From contig OU015540.1 of assembly GCA_907165065.1 (NCBI GenBank), positions 5,502,001 through 5,566,000 on the forward strand: 64,000 bases of DNA, given 5' to 3'. A program made the translations under genes and the position numbers. This document shows positions 13,601-25,272 of the stretch, piece after piece; within the stretch, counting starts at the first letter, position 1, and every line of letters starts with the position of its first letter. The notes below the pieces were generated by a model, which saw nothing but the letters and a program-made list of their open reading frames with translations, was not told where the DNA came from and ran no database searches. Origin of the DNA: Caprimulgus europaeus. Lineage: Eukaryota; Chordata; Aves; Caprimulgiformes; Caprimulgidae.

Positions 13601-14166
13601 TTTATGAGTGTCTCCCCTCGTAGCTTCAGGCGGTGCAAGTGACTAAAACTTGATGATGGCAATAAGCCAAGAGGGTGTCAAAGTGCTTGTGACACCAGTC
13701 CAGTCCTTATCTTAATCCCAGTCACAGGAGCCTGTGGCAAAGACATGGGGAAGTCATAATTGCTTTTGGCTGCTCTGAACCCAGGGTGTGATGCAGGCAG
13801 CTGGGCCGACGGGCTGGTTTTTGAGAGGGAGCTGGCAAGAGGAGAGCAGTAGCTGCTGAAATGCTGCTGTTTACGTCTTTAATGCGATTACACTATAGCA
13901 GCTCCACTTTCTATGAACAAGTCTTAAAGTCTGCTTCTCTTTCCTTCTGACATGAATTATTCATTATTTATGGATGATGGTGATTGGGGTTTGGCTTTCC
14001 CAGGCAGGTTTATTACATCCACTTAGCTCTGACTGCTTTGGCATGCTCTAAGACTCAGTTATTTTCCTAGCATTTGTTTTTAATGTTCATCATTCTTCTT
14101 GATGTTAAAACTTTCGGAGTATGTAATCCAGCTCTGCTTTTGGGATTGAGGGACTGAGGGGAGTTG

Positions 14167-14174
<8 letters not shown>

Positions 14175-14197
<23 letters not shown>

Positions 14198-14199
14198 TT
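14175..14199. repeat. Poly(T) run, 25 bases
   Basis: An uninterrupted run of 25 T, preceded by TTTTTTC. It is one of the two longest homopolymers in the window. No retroposed body is recognisable on its left or right. Confidence 0.9.
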
Positions 14200-17100
14200 G
14201 GTGAGAGACACAGGAGGAGCTTTTTATTTAAATCTCTGCTTATTGCCAAGGCCAAGGGCAACTGTTTTCTTGTCACAGTGTGTTTGGATATGAGACACTT
14301 ATATATATATATGGCTTGGGAGATTTGGTTGTTAAGGAAAGAAAGCAGAATTTCAAAATGAAATGTGATTGATGTGCTCTGCCCTTGAGGGAGAGTGGGT
14401 TCTGAGGGCTGGTAAGTGGGATTTTGTACTGTCTTTCTGTAATACTGGGGTGCCAGCACCTCTGTAGCCACAATGACATTCTTTGAGTTCTTCTATTCTA
14501 ATGACTTGTGGCATCTGGTTTGTACTGGGACTGCAATGTTTAGATCTTGGCATGTTCTCATGTTTGTTAGTAGATGCCTAAAGCTGATGTGTTAATGGGC
14601 TTCCATAAAACTTTAGGTCTGTAATATTATTTGTCCTTCACTTTGAATTTTAAATTTTTAGAAACTTTCAAAAAAAAAAATTGAGAGAGAATTACAGCAT
14701 TTGTTTAAAGTTCTGAAAGCTTTTTTTAGCTAAACAGTTCAAAGAGCGCATCTCGCTAATCAGAGGAATATTTTTGCATCCCTGGGGTGGTCGTAGTGTT
14801 TTAATTGGAACTCAAGCTTCTTTGAAGTCCTTTTTAATCCTCCCTGAGCTGGGGGAGAGGGTTTGAAGGCAGCACTGTAAATCTGAAATTTCTTCATTTT
14901 ATTTACATGTGTCTGGGGACGTGTGTAATTCGTTTTCCTGAAGTTGAGCTCACTTGCCAGTGTGTGGACAGCTGAGTGAGAAATGTGCTTCGTTAAGTGG
15001 GGAGGCCTGAGACAGATGGTGAGGGGTTATAGAGAGCGAGCTCACGTGCTCATGGATTTGTTACAACCAGTAACTGAGCAACAGGCTCTGAATGGTAAAT
15101 GAACTTGGTGGGAAATGATGTGATAGCTAAATGTTGTGATAGCTAGACTAAGCAAAAAGCTAGGATTTAAACTCGTGTTTTAGGATTAATTTACTAGTAT
15201 GGCACTCAAAAATAGTGTTGCATACTGATATCTGGCTGCTTTGCAAGTTAAGAAACACAAGATGGCTCAACCATCTAGCTATCAATGGCTTCAGTCATCC
15301 CTTAAATCAAGATGGGCTTAAATTTTCTTACACTGGAGATAAATTACAGAATTTTTCGGGTGTCCCTAGTGAGATTGCTGAAACTCTTCGTGCCTCACTC
15401 AGATTCTAAAGTTAAGGCCTTGCTCTGGTCTGGTTTCTAGAGAAGTCTAGTCTTGCCTCAAGTGTATGATGCACTTGATGTATCCACCATGAATATAGCC
15501 TCAGCAGTAGCCGATGCCTTTCATGCCATCTTAATACAAATAACTTGTAGGAATATGCTGCTACTGACAATGCAAGCTTTTTCCTTAGACGTTTTCTACT
15601 TTATTTGTTCCACTATTGATTTTCATGATAAAGATCATTTATCAGCCATGTGGTTTCTCTACTTCAATAAGGTTTTTAACCTCCAGTATTTGCTGAAACT
15701 AAGATGTGTCTGTCTTCTTCAGCTAGAGGTGAGACTTCTGCTGTGAAAAGCTTTGAAATAATTTTGCTTGTGTTTATATAGTTTTTAATTAATCAAAGCA
15801 ACAGGCTTAACCTCAGTTTTCTATCTGAAAGAATAACTTGGTATTCCAGCTGAACATATAAGCAATATACTTTTAATTCTAAAATTGTCGTAATAAATTT
15901 ACCTGTGACTGATATTATTGGATGATATTAAAAAACAGTTAAGATAAGTTTTAAAGTTGCAGTTTAAAGTGGCCATTCCTGCCCTGAGATTGAAGAGGTA
16001 TGTGATTGTAATCAGAGGTAAATAAGAATAATACATAAGATGTCAAATCACTTTGTATAAAAGTAGCTGAAGATGTGGTCTAGACTCCCACAAGGACGTG
16101 CAGACAATCATTAATAGTGTTTCCTCTTGCTCAAGATTAGGGATTTTGTGTTACTGTCTGGCTAATATTTTCAGCTGATAAGAGTCTGGGAAAACAATGT
16201 GATCAATAAAGCTGTTGAAAACGATACAAAAACTTAGGTAAATTAATATTCTGCAAGGATTATCTCAGACAGGTTTCAAAAGAACAAGACTGTCTATTTA
16301 GTGAAATCTGTAAAACAGTCAGATATACATATATTGTTAGTGCTTAGTCTTTGTTACAGTATTGGCTCCCTTTCTTATCAGATAGAAGCCCTGGTTATCT
16401 GTAAAAATGATGAGTATGTTGGATATATGTGAGTTGTGGTTTGTTTTTTTTGTGGTGTTTTGTTTGGGTTTTTTTTTTTCTTTCTTCCTTTGAAAAGAAA
16501 CTGGTGTTGTCTGACTTGTAGGCTGGTCTAAGTGTCTTCAAATGTCTTGGAAGTGACCTAGCAGAATGGAACCAGCAGAGGTTCAGTAAAATTATGTCAA
16601 GATTTCTAACCCTGTTTATTTGCATAAACATTCCTGCCTATTTTAAAAGCTAAGGAGTTAACTTTTCTACTTGAGATCATTCTGTTGTAACCAGCCATTC
16701 CTGTTTGTTTTCTTATATTGGAAAAACATGGTATACAGAATATTTAAGAGCTTTGCAAATATGCTGCATGTTTCTTGAGTTGTGTATCAGATGGCTTATG
16801 TTGCCTTAAAAACTGTTTTGTTTTGTGCAACTGAGTTTAAGTCGAATTAAAAGCCTTTTGTGTCCCAGCATGATTGAAATATGTAGATTATATCTCCTTT
16901 TTTTTTTTCCTGTGGGATAAGGCATAGCAATGCATGCTGCAAGAAGGAATTGATTTCATCTGTATCATGCTACCAAAAAGCCTGTGGGTTTTTTCTTTTG
17001 TTTTGTCTAAAGAGAGAGTTAAAAGCAGGGCATGGCAAAGTATGCTTTGATTGTTTTGAAAATGTCAAGAGTAAGGAAGAGTTTGAGAGTCAATACAGTT

Positions 17101-18865
17101 TTTAATTTATTCCTTATTTATGCTACAGATCATTAGCTTTTGTGCCAAAAAACCTGAAGAAGGGCAGCTGAGTGTAGTGGAGAGCAAAGCAGTTGTGCTC
17201 CAGTGGTACCAAGTGGTCAGCCTTGTGCTGTGATGTGAAACAGCAGAGCAATTAAAGGACATCCCTGTGGGTTGGCAGCAGTACAGACTGAGCTGGGGGG
17301 GTTATACTTGTCATTAGTAAGAGCTCAAGATAGTTATTCTATTTTTCTAGTTAACTCTCTGTTTCCCTGGCTACTTACGTGCTTTCTCTGTGGTAGTGCA
17401 TCTTTTTTCTGTTTAAAATATAGATTAATTTTGACTCATAATATTAATGTAAGTCTAGTCTTGACAGTACTAAAACAAATCTTGGAGAGATAGCACACAA
17501 TTATTCATCCAGCCCAAAAGTGAAATGGTGCCATGGTGGTGGATCTCTCACAACATAGGTCGTCTGACTTCTCAGGGGTCTTTCAGAGCCAGACTGACAG
17601 TTCACGTGTCTCACCCTTGAGCCCCCTTAACTGCTTTTTCCATGTGGCTGGTGTTACCTGACTCATGGAGTGTAGCACTGTAAGCTCAAAGAGAGCTTGA
17701 GGATATGTTTTGATGAGAAGACAGCTGAGCCAGTTAACAGCTTCTTGTTGAAAGGAGGAATTTCAGCAAACTGATTCAGACCTTCAGTGGCAGAAAATGA
17801 ACCAAGCAGGATCAGTGACTGACACTTCGTGGCAGCAGACAATTAGATTTGCTCCACTGCTTTCACTGAACTGCACCTGGAGAAGAGAAGCCTGGGAGTC
17901 TACAATGATGACTTGTGTGAGCTGGACCCATTTTGGAAAGGCAACACTCTCTGGGTGTGCCACCTAAAAGTGCTCTAACACTTTAAAAATCAAACTATAG
18001 AAAATGGCTTTTGTTTTGCCATGTCCTCTCAAAGCTCTAGTTTGCACATCATGTGATTCTGTGTGCAGTGACCCAACTTTTGGGAGAAGATTTTTTTTAA
18101 ACAAAAAAAAGCTGACTGTCTTCACCTTCCAAATCAGCAGGTTTGATATTACCACATATCCATTCCCTCTCCTTGAGGTCTAGTAAAGCCTTTCACCTCT
18201 AAGGTTACATTCAGCTATGCAATGTCTGTGCTTCCAAAGTTTCAGTGGTTTGTTCTGTGCTTGTTAGAGCAGTGGTAGGGAAGAGAAAGAAGTTTGAAAT
18301 GTTGAAATGCCCAGCAAATGATTAATTTTTTTTCAAAAGTAACATTAATTTTATCTTGTTGAGCTTTAAATATATCTTTAAAGTAGAAGTGCAACTTGAA
18401 AGATTAGTTGTTATGATGCTGTATTGATAACTTTGGGAGGAAAAAACCTTTATTCTTTAAAACGAAGATAGTTTTCTTCCTTTTTTTCCCCTCTCTTCTA
18501 ATTATGGCTTGATTGGATTAATTGCTAATGTTGCAGTTGCTTCAAAGGAGACATATCAATTGTCTTTAGAATTGTCAAGACACTTATAAACACTTAAAAT
18601 GCTTTCTTACAAATATGGTTTTTTCCTGCTTCAAGTGGTTAATGGGGACGTTTGCTTTGGTAAAGAGCAATTGAATTTGTTGATTCTTTCTGTACACAAA
18701 TATGAGGTTTCTTTTCCAAACGAAGGGAACCTCAGAAGCTGAGATTGGTTATTGCTTTCAGTTTACACTTCAGATTTCCCCCATTGATTTTGTACATAAA
18801 ATATTAAGCATGCAGTTTATTGGAGAAATAGTGTAAGGTATACCTTAGTTTTGCTTTTTTGACAG

Positions 18866-18895
18866 CTCTTAGCACCTTCATTAGAATGAATAAAG
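18866..18895 (+). other. Possible 30-base microexon or decoy exon
   Basis: A strong acceptor (TTTTGCTTTTTTGACAG, AG at 18864-18865) is followed after only 30 bases by a strong donor (TAAAG then GTAAGTG). One frame is open (LSTFIRMNK), entered after one base of a codon and left after one base. That phase cannot join directly to either the 8796 or the 25186 exon candidate, so it is either a decoy or belongs to another transcript. Confidence 0.2.
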
Positions 18896-21800
18896 GTAAG
18901 TGATTGCTCTTCAAAACCTTTTAATCAAAGTATTACAAAACACTGAATGTGTTCTAATTGCCTCTGGAATTTTGAGAGTTTATTTTTGTGAACAATATGT
19001 GTAGCAGGTTCCTTACCATATGGTTTAGTTTATATAGATAGCAATAAAAAGTGAGGATGTAGGCATGATGATGTTGACTAATAGGTGTAGCTACCTGAAC
19101 TAGAGCTTGAAGGGGCTTTTTTTGCAAGAACTTTTGTACAACTTAACTCTCAAAACTTCCAGGCCTGGACACCAGATTTTAGTAGCAATGTCTGGTGAAG
19201 GGGAGCTGAGTAGGGTACGCTCCCAGGGAGGTGAGATGTATTTCAAGGGGAAGGGGATGTTGAGCAAGTTGCTGACTTTGAGTTAATGTGAGCAAATTAA
19301 ACTTAAGGACTCTGTGTTGCTGTTTTGGGCAGCTCTGTATCTGCTGTTGATTACTGTTATTTGCTATATTTTCTTGAAGGGCAAATCATCACAGGAACTG
19401 AGCTGCTTTTGGACTTGCTGGTGAAGTTTCAGAAATAAGCAGGAGTCCTGTAAACCAGAGAGAGAGAGAGGAGTTACAGCAGTTTTAGAGCTCAAATATA
19501 CTAAAAGGATATTTGGGGGACTTGCTTCAAGTGTATGGGGAGAGACTTATTATAGATATTCCACAGCCTTTCTAATCTGACAGAAATATTTAAAACAACT
19601 AAAATGCCTTTCCAGAAATCTTCTGTTGTCATGTTATTGTTCTGTGTATGTTCTTCGGATGCTGTTGTTTTCTTGCCTAGGAAGAAGATTAAAATCTTGT
19701 TTAAAAGTAGAAAAGATTGTTCTCGGGGAGAGGAGAATTTCAAAATTTTCTAGTGTTTCTTATATATAATATAGAAACAGATAAGGAACAACATCCAAAT
19801 TTTATACTTTTGGGAGACTGCCTTTAAAACAAACAAAAAACAAACCAGAAATCTCAACATTTTCTTGGATTGAAGAGAAAGAAGCAGATGTGCTTTCCCT
19901 TTCTGTGCCTGATTCTCTTAACAAACACTTCACTAAAGACTTCTGTCTCTGGTCTTTGTCAGTTAATTATGCTTAAGTGTAAAACAGTTTATGGATCCAC
20001 CAAAAATGCCAAAAACCTGGGAATGTTCCATTTCAATGTAATGCAACTTAATTGAGACAACCAAATCTGTGTCATCATACATTCATGCTGAGTTAAAAAT
20101 ATAGAGAGGAAATGCTAATTCAACAGACTTCCAAAAATAAGTAATTCTGAATAGTTTAATATGTGTGTTCTTGGTTTGGTAGTTTCAAGCAAATTTAATT
20201 TAAAAAGAAAAAAACAGTGACAAACTTAGTCCTCCAAATGGAGTTGACTAAGTGCTGTTTTGCTATTTAGTTTTACTTTTTGTCTTGCACTTCCATAGTT
20301 AAAATTTAATGTCACATATCTAGCTACAATCAAACATCTTCCTTTGCTGTGAATTTTGAAACATTTTATAGAAGCAATAAGAAGTTGACATTCTAATAAA
20401 TTATAAATTAAAAAATATTCCAATTTTTACTTTAACATCATCTGCTTACTGAGTCTTGGTTTAATGTTACTTCAACAGCTAATTCTGAGTGTGTAACTGT
20501 CATAGTTTATACTGAAATGGTAATAGATCTTTAATTAAGGCAGCTCAACAGACTTTTCTAGAAAATGTCTATGAAATGTCAGTTCTGTGCATTAAAAAAG
20601 GCATAAAAAATTGCAGAAGCCATTTTCCTTGTTAAAAAATAAAAAAAAAGTGCCAGTGGACACTTGAAAGTCATTGAGTGACTTGCATGGACATCCCATT
20701 AAGTTAATTTTTCACTTAATTTGAACAGTTTTAGGTTTTTATCATTCTTAAATTGTTCCTTTTCAAATTATCGGCACTTCAAAGGAAGTCAGAGAGCTTT
20801 GGTTAACGGCATTTTGTCCCTCTCCTGCTTTACTGTGTGCTGGGCTGTGCTGGACTACTTTGCTCATTTAGGGCAAAAAACCTTATTTCTAAATTAGGCT
20901 TAAATTCTTCTTTTTTTTTGTGTTTTTTTGATGTTTGTTTGCATGTTATTGCAGAAGGAAATGCAGTCTTGGGATGGGATGGTGGGACAGAGGAACGCTG
21001 TAGCTTTTCCTCCTTGTGTTTACCAGGGAGAAAGGAGCTGAAGTCAGTGATTTAATCTGCACCTGCATTTTGAAAACCACTTCTTGTCATTTGTTCTTTG
21101 TGTTACCTTTGTGGTGACACACCATATGATTCAGTTTTAATAACCTGCTGCTCTTCAGTCATACCATTAAGTGTGTGTGTTTGATTTACAGGGCTTTGCA
21201 TGGCTGATCCAGACTGTGTTTGGTGTTTTTGTGGTTCCATGGGCTCCGTCACTAGGGGGAAGGAAGCTGTCTGCAGGGCAAACTTAGTGCAGAAAGAAGC
21301 AGCTTCTCAGAAAGGCAATTCTGGGTGTATTTATGTAAGGAGAGAAGTTTCAAACTTCCCTCAGGTAGCAGTGGTGATTCAAGTAGCGTTGGTAAGCTGT
21401 GTTGTTGTACAGATTCTCTTCAAGCAGGTTTCTGGGCTTTTTAATGCTGGTTTTGATATCAGCTGCTCCATAGGGAATGGATGGAGCTTAGTAAAAATTA
21501 CATACAGCTAGTCTGTCAGACAAAGGCTCTCACGGACAGAGCATGTGAAGTGTGTGTTGGGATGATGACAAATTGCTCTCTTTATGTGGCAGAGTTTTCA
21601 GAAACCTGTGAAATGAGAGGGCAGTGTACAGCAGTGAGGGCTGGTTGGTATTTGCAGTGCTTTAGGAGTTGACCAATTCTCTTCAAATTGAAAGCTCGTC
21701 TGATTTAATTTCATTGTGCATGCAGTGTCATTCCTCTACTTGGAACTCTGTAAATTTGTCTTTTGCCAAATTGTATGAGATCAAGATGGGATGTAGACCT

Positions 21801-24800
21801 CAGAAACAGGCTTTGAAACCTCAATAAATGTATTTGACAGCAGAATCCATGCAAGGGGTGTCTGTTTCTGATCACTTGACATGATTTAGTTTTACAGAAA
21901 GTTAACTGTTCTTTGGAGGGAGTTAATACCTATTGAATTTATTTTCTGTTACATATCTCTGCTGTTCCACTTAAAAAAAAAAAAAAAAGGTAACTAATGC
22001 CAATAAAACATTCTCCAGAACTAAGTATAAACCTAAAGCTGCCAATTGCTGAAACTGAGATTGGAAGCTGATTGTTGATTTGAATTGCAGAACAGATGAG
22101 GATGATTGTTTTTTATTGGAAATCTGTCAGTAGCTATCATTGCTAGAAATCTGTGGCTTTTATAATCCTATCTCATTTTACTATTGGATTAATTTCAGTT
22201 CTCTGTCTCAGTCCTAATACATTATGGTATGAATTTCTAAGAAAAAAATCAAGGCAAATATACTTTTTTTGCCCATTTGAAAAAAAAAAAAAAATCTCTG
22301 CAATTATTTCATTGATGCAGGAACCAAACACTTGTGGGCTGGCATTCAGCATGGCCAGAGAAATGCCTGATACTAACTCTCTTTGGGATAAATCTACTAT
22401 ATTTGGATGAATTAGGAAAGGCTTAGAACTGCATTTTTCAGAGCCTTGTTGACTTGGCATTAAATTTTAAATTGTCCATGTTGAAATCAGTGTGCCTGCC
22501 TACAGCTTCTTTTTGCCAAACAGACTAAGCATACCCGGTGCAGTTCTGTCTGCTGTTTTGTTTTTTACCTTCTGGTGACTCCAGTAGGTGAAAGATGGTG
22601 AAGTGGAAAGGGAAACATTCCTAACATTTTTTTTTTTTTCCCTCATCAGCACTAATACAAAGTTGACTTTATCCTAATGTCTAGATTTTTTTCTAGTTAG
22701 AAACTCCTGTGGAAAGAGAACATCGACTTCTGTAATTCCTGGAAAAAAATCCGAGTCAGAGGTCCGCTTCCTGCAGAGAGGAGCTGGCGAACCCGTGCTG
22801 GAATCAGATGTAGCTTTACAGACCTCTCGTGTAGGGTTTTTGCTGTTATTTGTTTTCCCTGCGGACACTGTGGATCCTGCCAAACCAACTGTCTTCTACT
22901 TCTGGCATATGTTATCATTTAGTTCTCCATTTATGTACCAGTAGAAAGAACCTGAGTCCTCCAACTTGGCAAACAAAGTTAGAGAAGCGTTAGGATTTGA
23001 GGTTTTCAGAGATTCCAAGGAATCAGTGTTGTTTTTCTCTTGCTCTTGGGTTATGTGGAGATGTGGCTTGCATCAGACTGGGTTGAATTAGTTCTCCAGT
23101 GTGTGCTCTGATGCCCAACCATTAAGTAATGCTCAGTAAAGAGGTGGGGAACTGCTTAAATTAAGAATCTCTTCAGACTCAGCTCCAGGAGTTTGAAATG
23201 TTGTCTAGTGCTGCAAAACATTTGAAATCCCAGGTTCATGTTGGCTTAAAATTGACTTTTCTCTGCTACCAGAATTTGAATTCTGGATGTTTTAATCAAG
23301 CCATGTCCAGGTTGGTGTCTTGGTTTCTTCTCATGCCTTCCTTGGCCATTGGGTGTGATGTCTTTTAAGGATTGTGTTTCATCCTCTCCGGACAGATGAC
23401 TGCCCCAATACATGCTGCTGTTGTCTGTGGGAGACCATATCTGGGTGTCATCGACTGTTAAGACTTGCATGTAACACAAGTGCTATTAGAGGCTTCAAAC
23501 TTTGCTGCTGAGGAAGGCTGCATGTGGGCAATTCTGGAAGCAAAAAGCAGGAAAGTTTGAATTGGAATTGTCAGAATTGCATCCTGACTATCTGCATTAG
23601 CTCAGTGTTCACCTGATTTTCACTTGGCTGGAAGTGACAGATGATTAAAGAGGAAAAAGCGATGCCTTTTCTGTATGTGACTAGTTGGCTGAAAAGTGGT
23701 AACATCAGAGAAATGGCTTCCTCAATCCCAGATTCAGTCAGAATCCCAGTGGTCAAGCTAGAAGCTCATCTCCTACCTATTCAGTTTTTGGAGTGGCAGG
23801 AGCCTCATTCCAGGACTATATTTGAATAGTGTAAAATCTGTCCAGGCTTAATTTCATCTGCCAGTAAGAGTGAAGCCTTGACTTGCATCTTGGGGGACAC
23901 AAAATATATTTCTACAGATTTCACTTCTGCAAAACTAGCTTCCCACTCACTCCCTGTGAAAAAAACCAAACCACAAACCCTTTCAAGGTTTGGGTCATTC
24001 TTCCTGTTTGGGGGTGATGCATCCTGCTGTAGCAAAAGGATGTACCCAGTACATATTGCATTGTCCTTTCCAGCTTCCTTTCCTTTGAAAAGTGTGATGC
24101 AGATGCTTCCCTTTCGGAATGGAAAACCCTTTCTGGTGGCTCAAGAGAAAAATATTTTTGTATTTTTTCATAAGCTGCCTTCATTTAGAGTTGAATCTCT
24201 TACATTCATAATTTAAAGAGAGGTCTCTGAAAAGAGCAATTATCTCCTGCAAAGACTATTGGTGTGGGATAGTGGTTTCTGGGACTGCCAGACTAGAGTT
24301 ATCTTGATCCCATTCCTCTAGCTTTAAGAATTCATCATTGGATATGATGGAAAAATAAACCTATTCCTGACAACTGCAGAGCTGTTGCTAGCAGATCTGT
24401 AAGAAATCTTTGATCTCTTTGACAAGAGAATGTTATCAGAGTGGTATCTGAAGTGTTCCCTAGAGCTGATGGATTATTTCCCCCTCCCCATGGCTCTGGA
24501 GTCACTGGTTGTATGAAGGACTCTGAAGTCAGCACACTGGCAGTTGGGTGGGACACTGCTCTGAGTCGCCCATGGTGTAGCTGAACCTCTGCTCTATCAG
24601 TGGGTATTCAGCAGCAGCCAGAGCTGTTGAATGGTGCACTCTATGTACACTGACTTCCTCCTTTTCTTACCCTTTTAGTAATAACCTGTGATTGTGCTCC
24701 ACTGAAACTCTGTAGCTGAGTGGCAAATAGAGTAACTCTGGGTGTGCTCACCTCTGTGATTTGTGCTGAGCACCAGGATGGGGAGGAGGTTGTGAACACC

Positions 24801-25185
24801 TGTTCTTACATATGTTTAACCAAAAAGTATATGTGTTCAGGTGATAAGCTCTCTGTTCATCTGGTATGAATGTTTATACAGGCTGCTTGCTTTGAAGAAT
24901 TAGGTCTTGCTGTCTCTTTGGCTGTAGGGTTGGTTTGTGGGTTGAAGTGAACAGTGGTGAGATGCACCTTGGATGGTGGTTACAGCATACAGCCATGGCT
25001 TTAATGAAACAGGCTTTTGTGGAAGCCAGGCAGTTTGCAACCCTCTTGTTCAAAGGAACTGCAGCAGCTTTGAGTAGGTGAAGTTGCTTTGTCTGCTTTT
25101 TTTGAGACTTTTTTTTTATGGTCATGCATTGAACAATTTTGACCAATGTTTTGTTAAAAGTTTCTCTCTTGTTTTAATTCCATAG

Positions 25186-25272
25186 GACACCTGACGATCT
25201 CTCAAGGCAAATTGTGGCCCTGCAGCAAAGGGAGCTTGTGCTGAAAGAGCAGAACTCTACCGTCACAAACAG
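25186..25272 (+). CDS. Internal coding exon of an unidentified coiled-coil protein
   Basis: The best gene signal in the window. The acceptor is TTTCTCTCTTGTTTTAATTCCATAG split by a long pyrimidine run, with AG at 25184-25185. The donor is ACAG then GTAAGTGA, GT at 25273-25274. The exon is 87 bases, a multiple of three, so it could be skipped without shifting frame. Only one frame is open: the first base completes a codon, then 28 codons follow, then two bases remain. The peptide begins TPDDLSRQIV and ends VLKEQNSTVTN. Positions 5, 9, 12, 16, 19, 23 and 26 of the peptide are Leu, Ile, Leu, Glu, Leu, Asn and Val, a fair heptad pattern, and the rest is rich in Gln, Glu, Arg and Lys, so a short coiled-coil helix is likely. 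The other two frames hit stops early. I do not recognise the gene. Function, location and partners are unknown. Confidence 0.7.

Larger units (their letters stand above)
8894..25185. other. Long gene-free stretch, probably intron
   Basis: About 16 kb with no recognisable gene. If the candidate exons at 8796 and 25186 belong together this is one intron of a + strand gene. It contains one CR1 tail (10480-10605), a 25-base T run (14175-14199), T/G-rich tracts (about 8975-9030 and 16431-16485), short A runs (for example 21973-21988) and several decoy splice-site pairs listed among the findings. The open frames here are at most 134 codons, and that longest one (14067-14471, minus) runs through the T homopolymer as a Lys run, a sign that it is not a real protein. 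Confidence 0.65.

Noticed and set aside
14067..14471. Minus-strand frame of 134 codons
   Set aside because: It runs through the poly(T) tract as a Lys run and has no recognisable domain.
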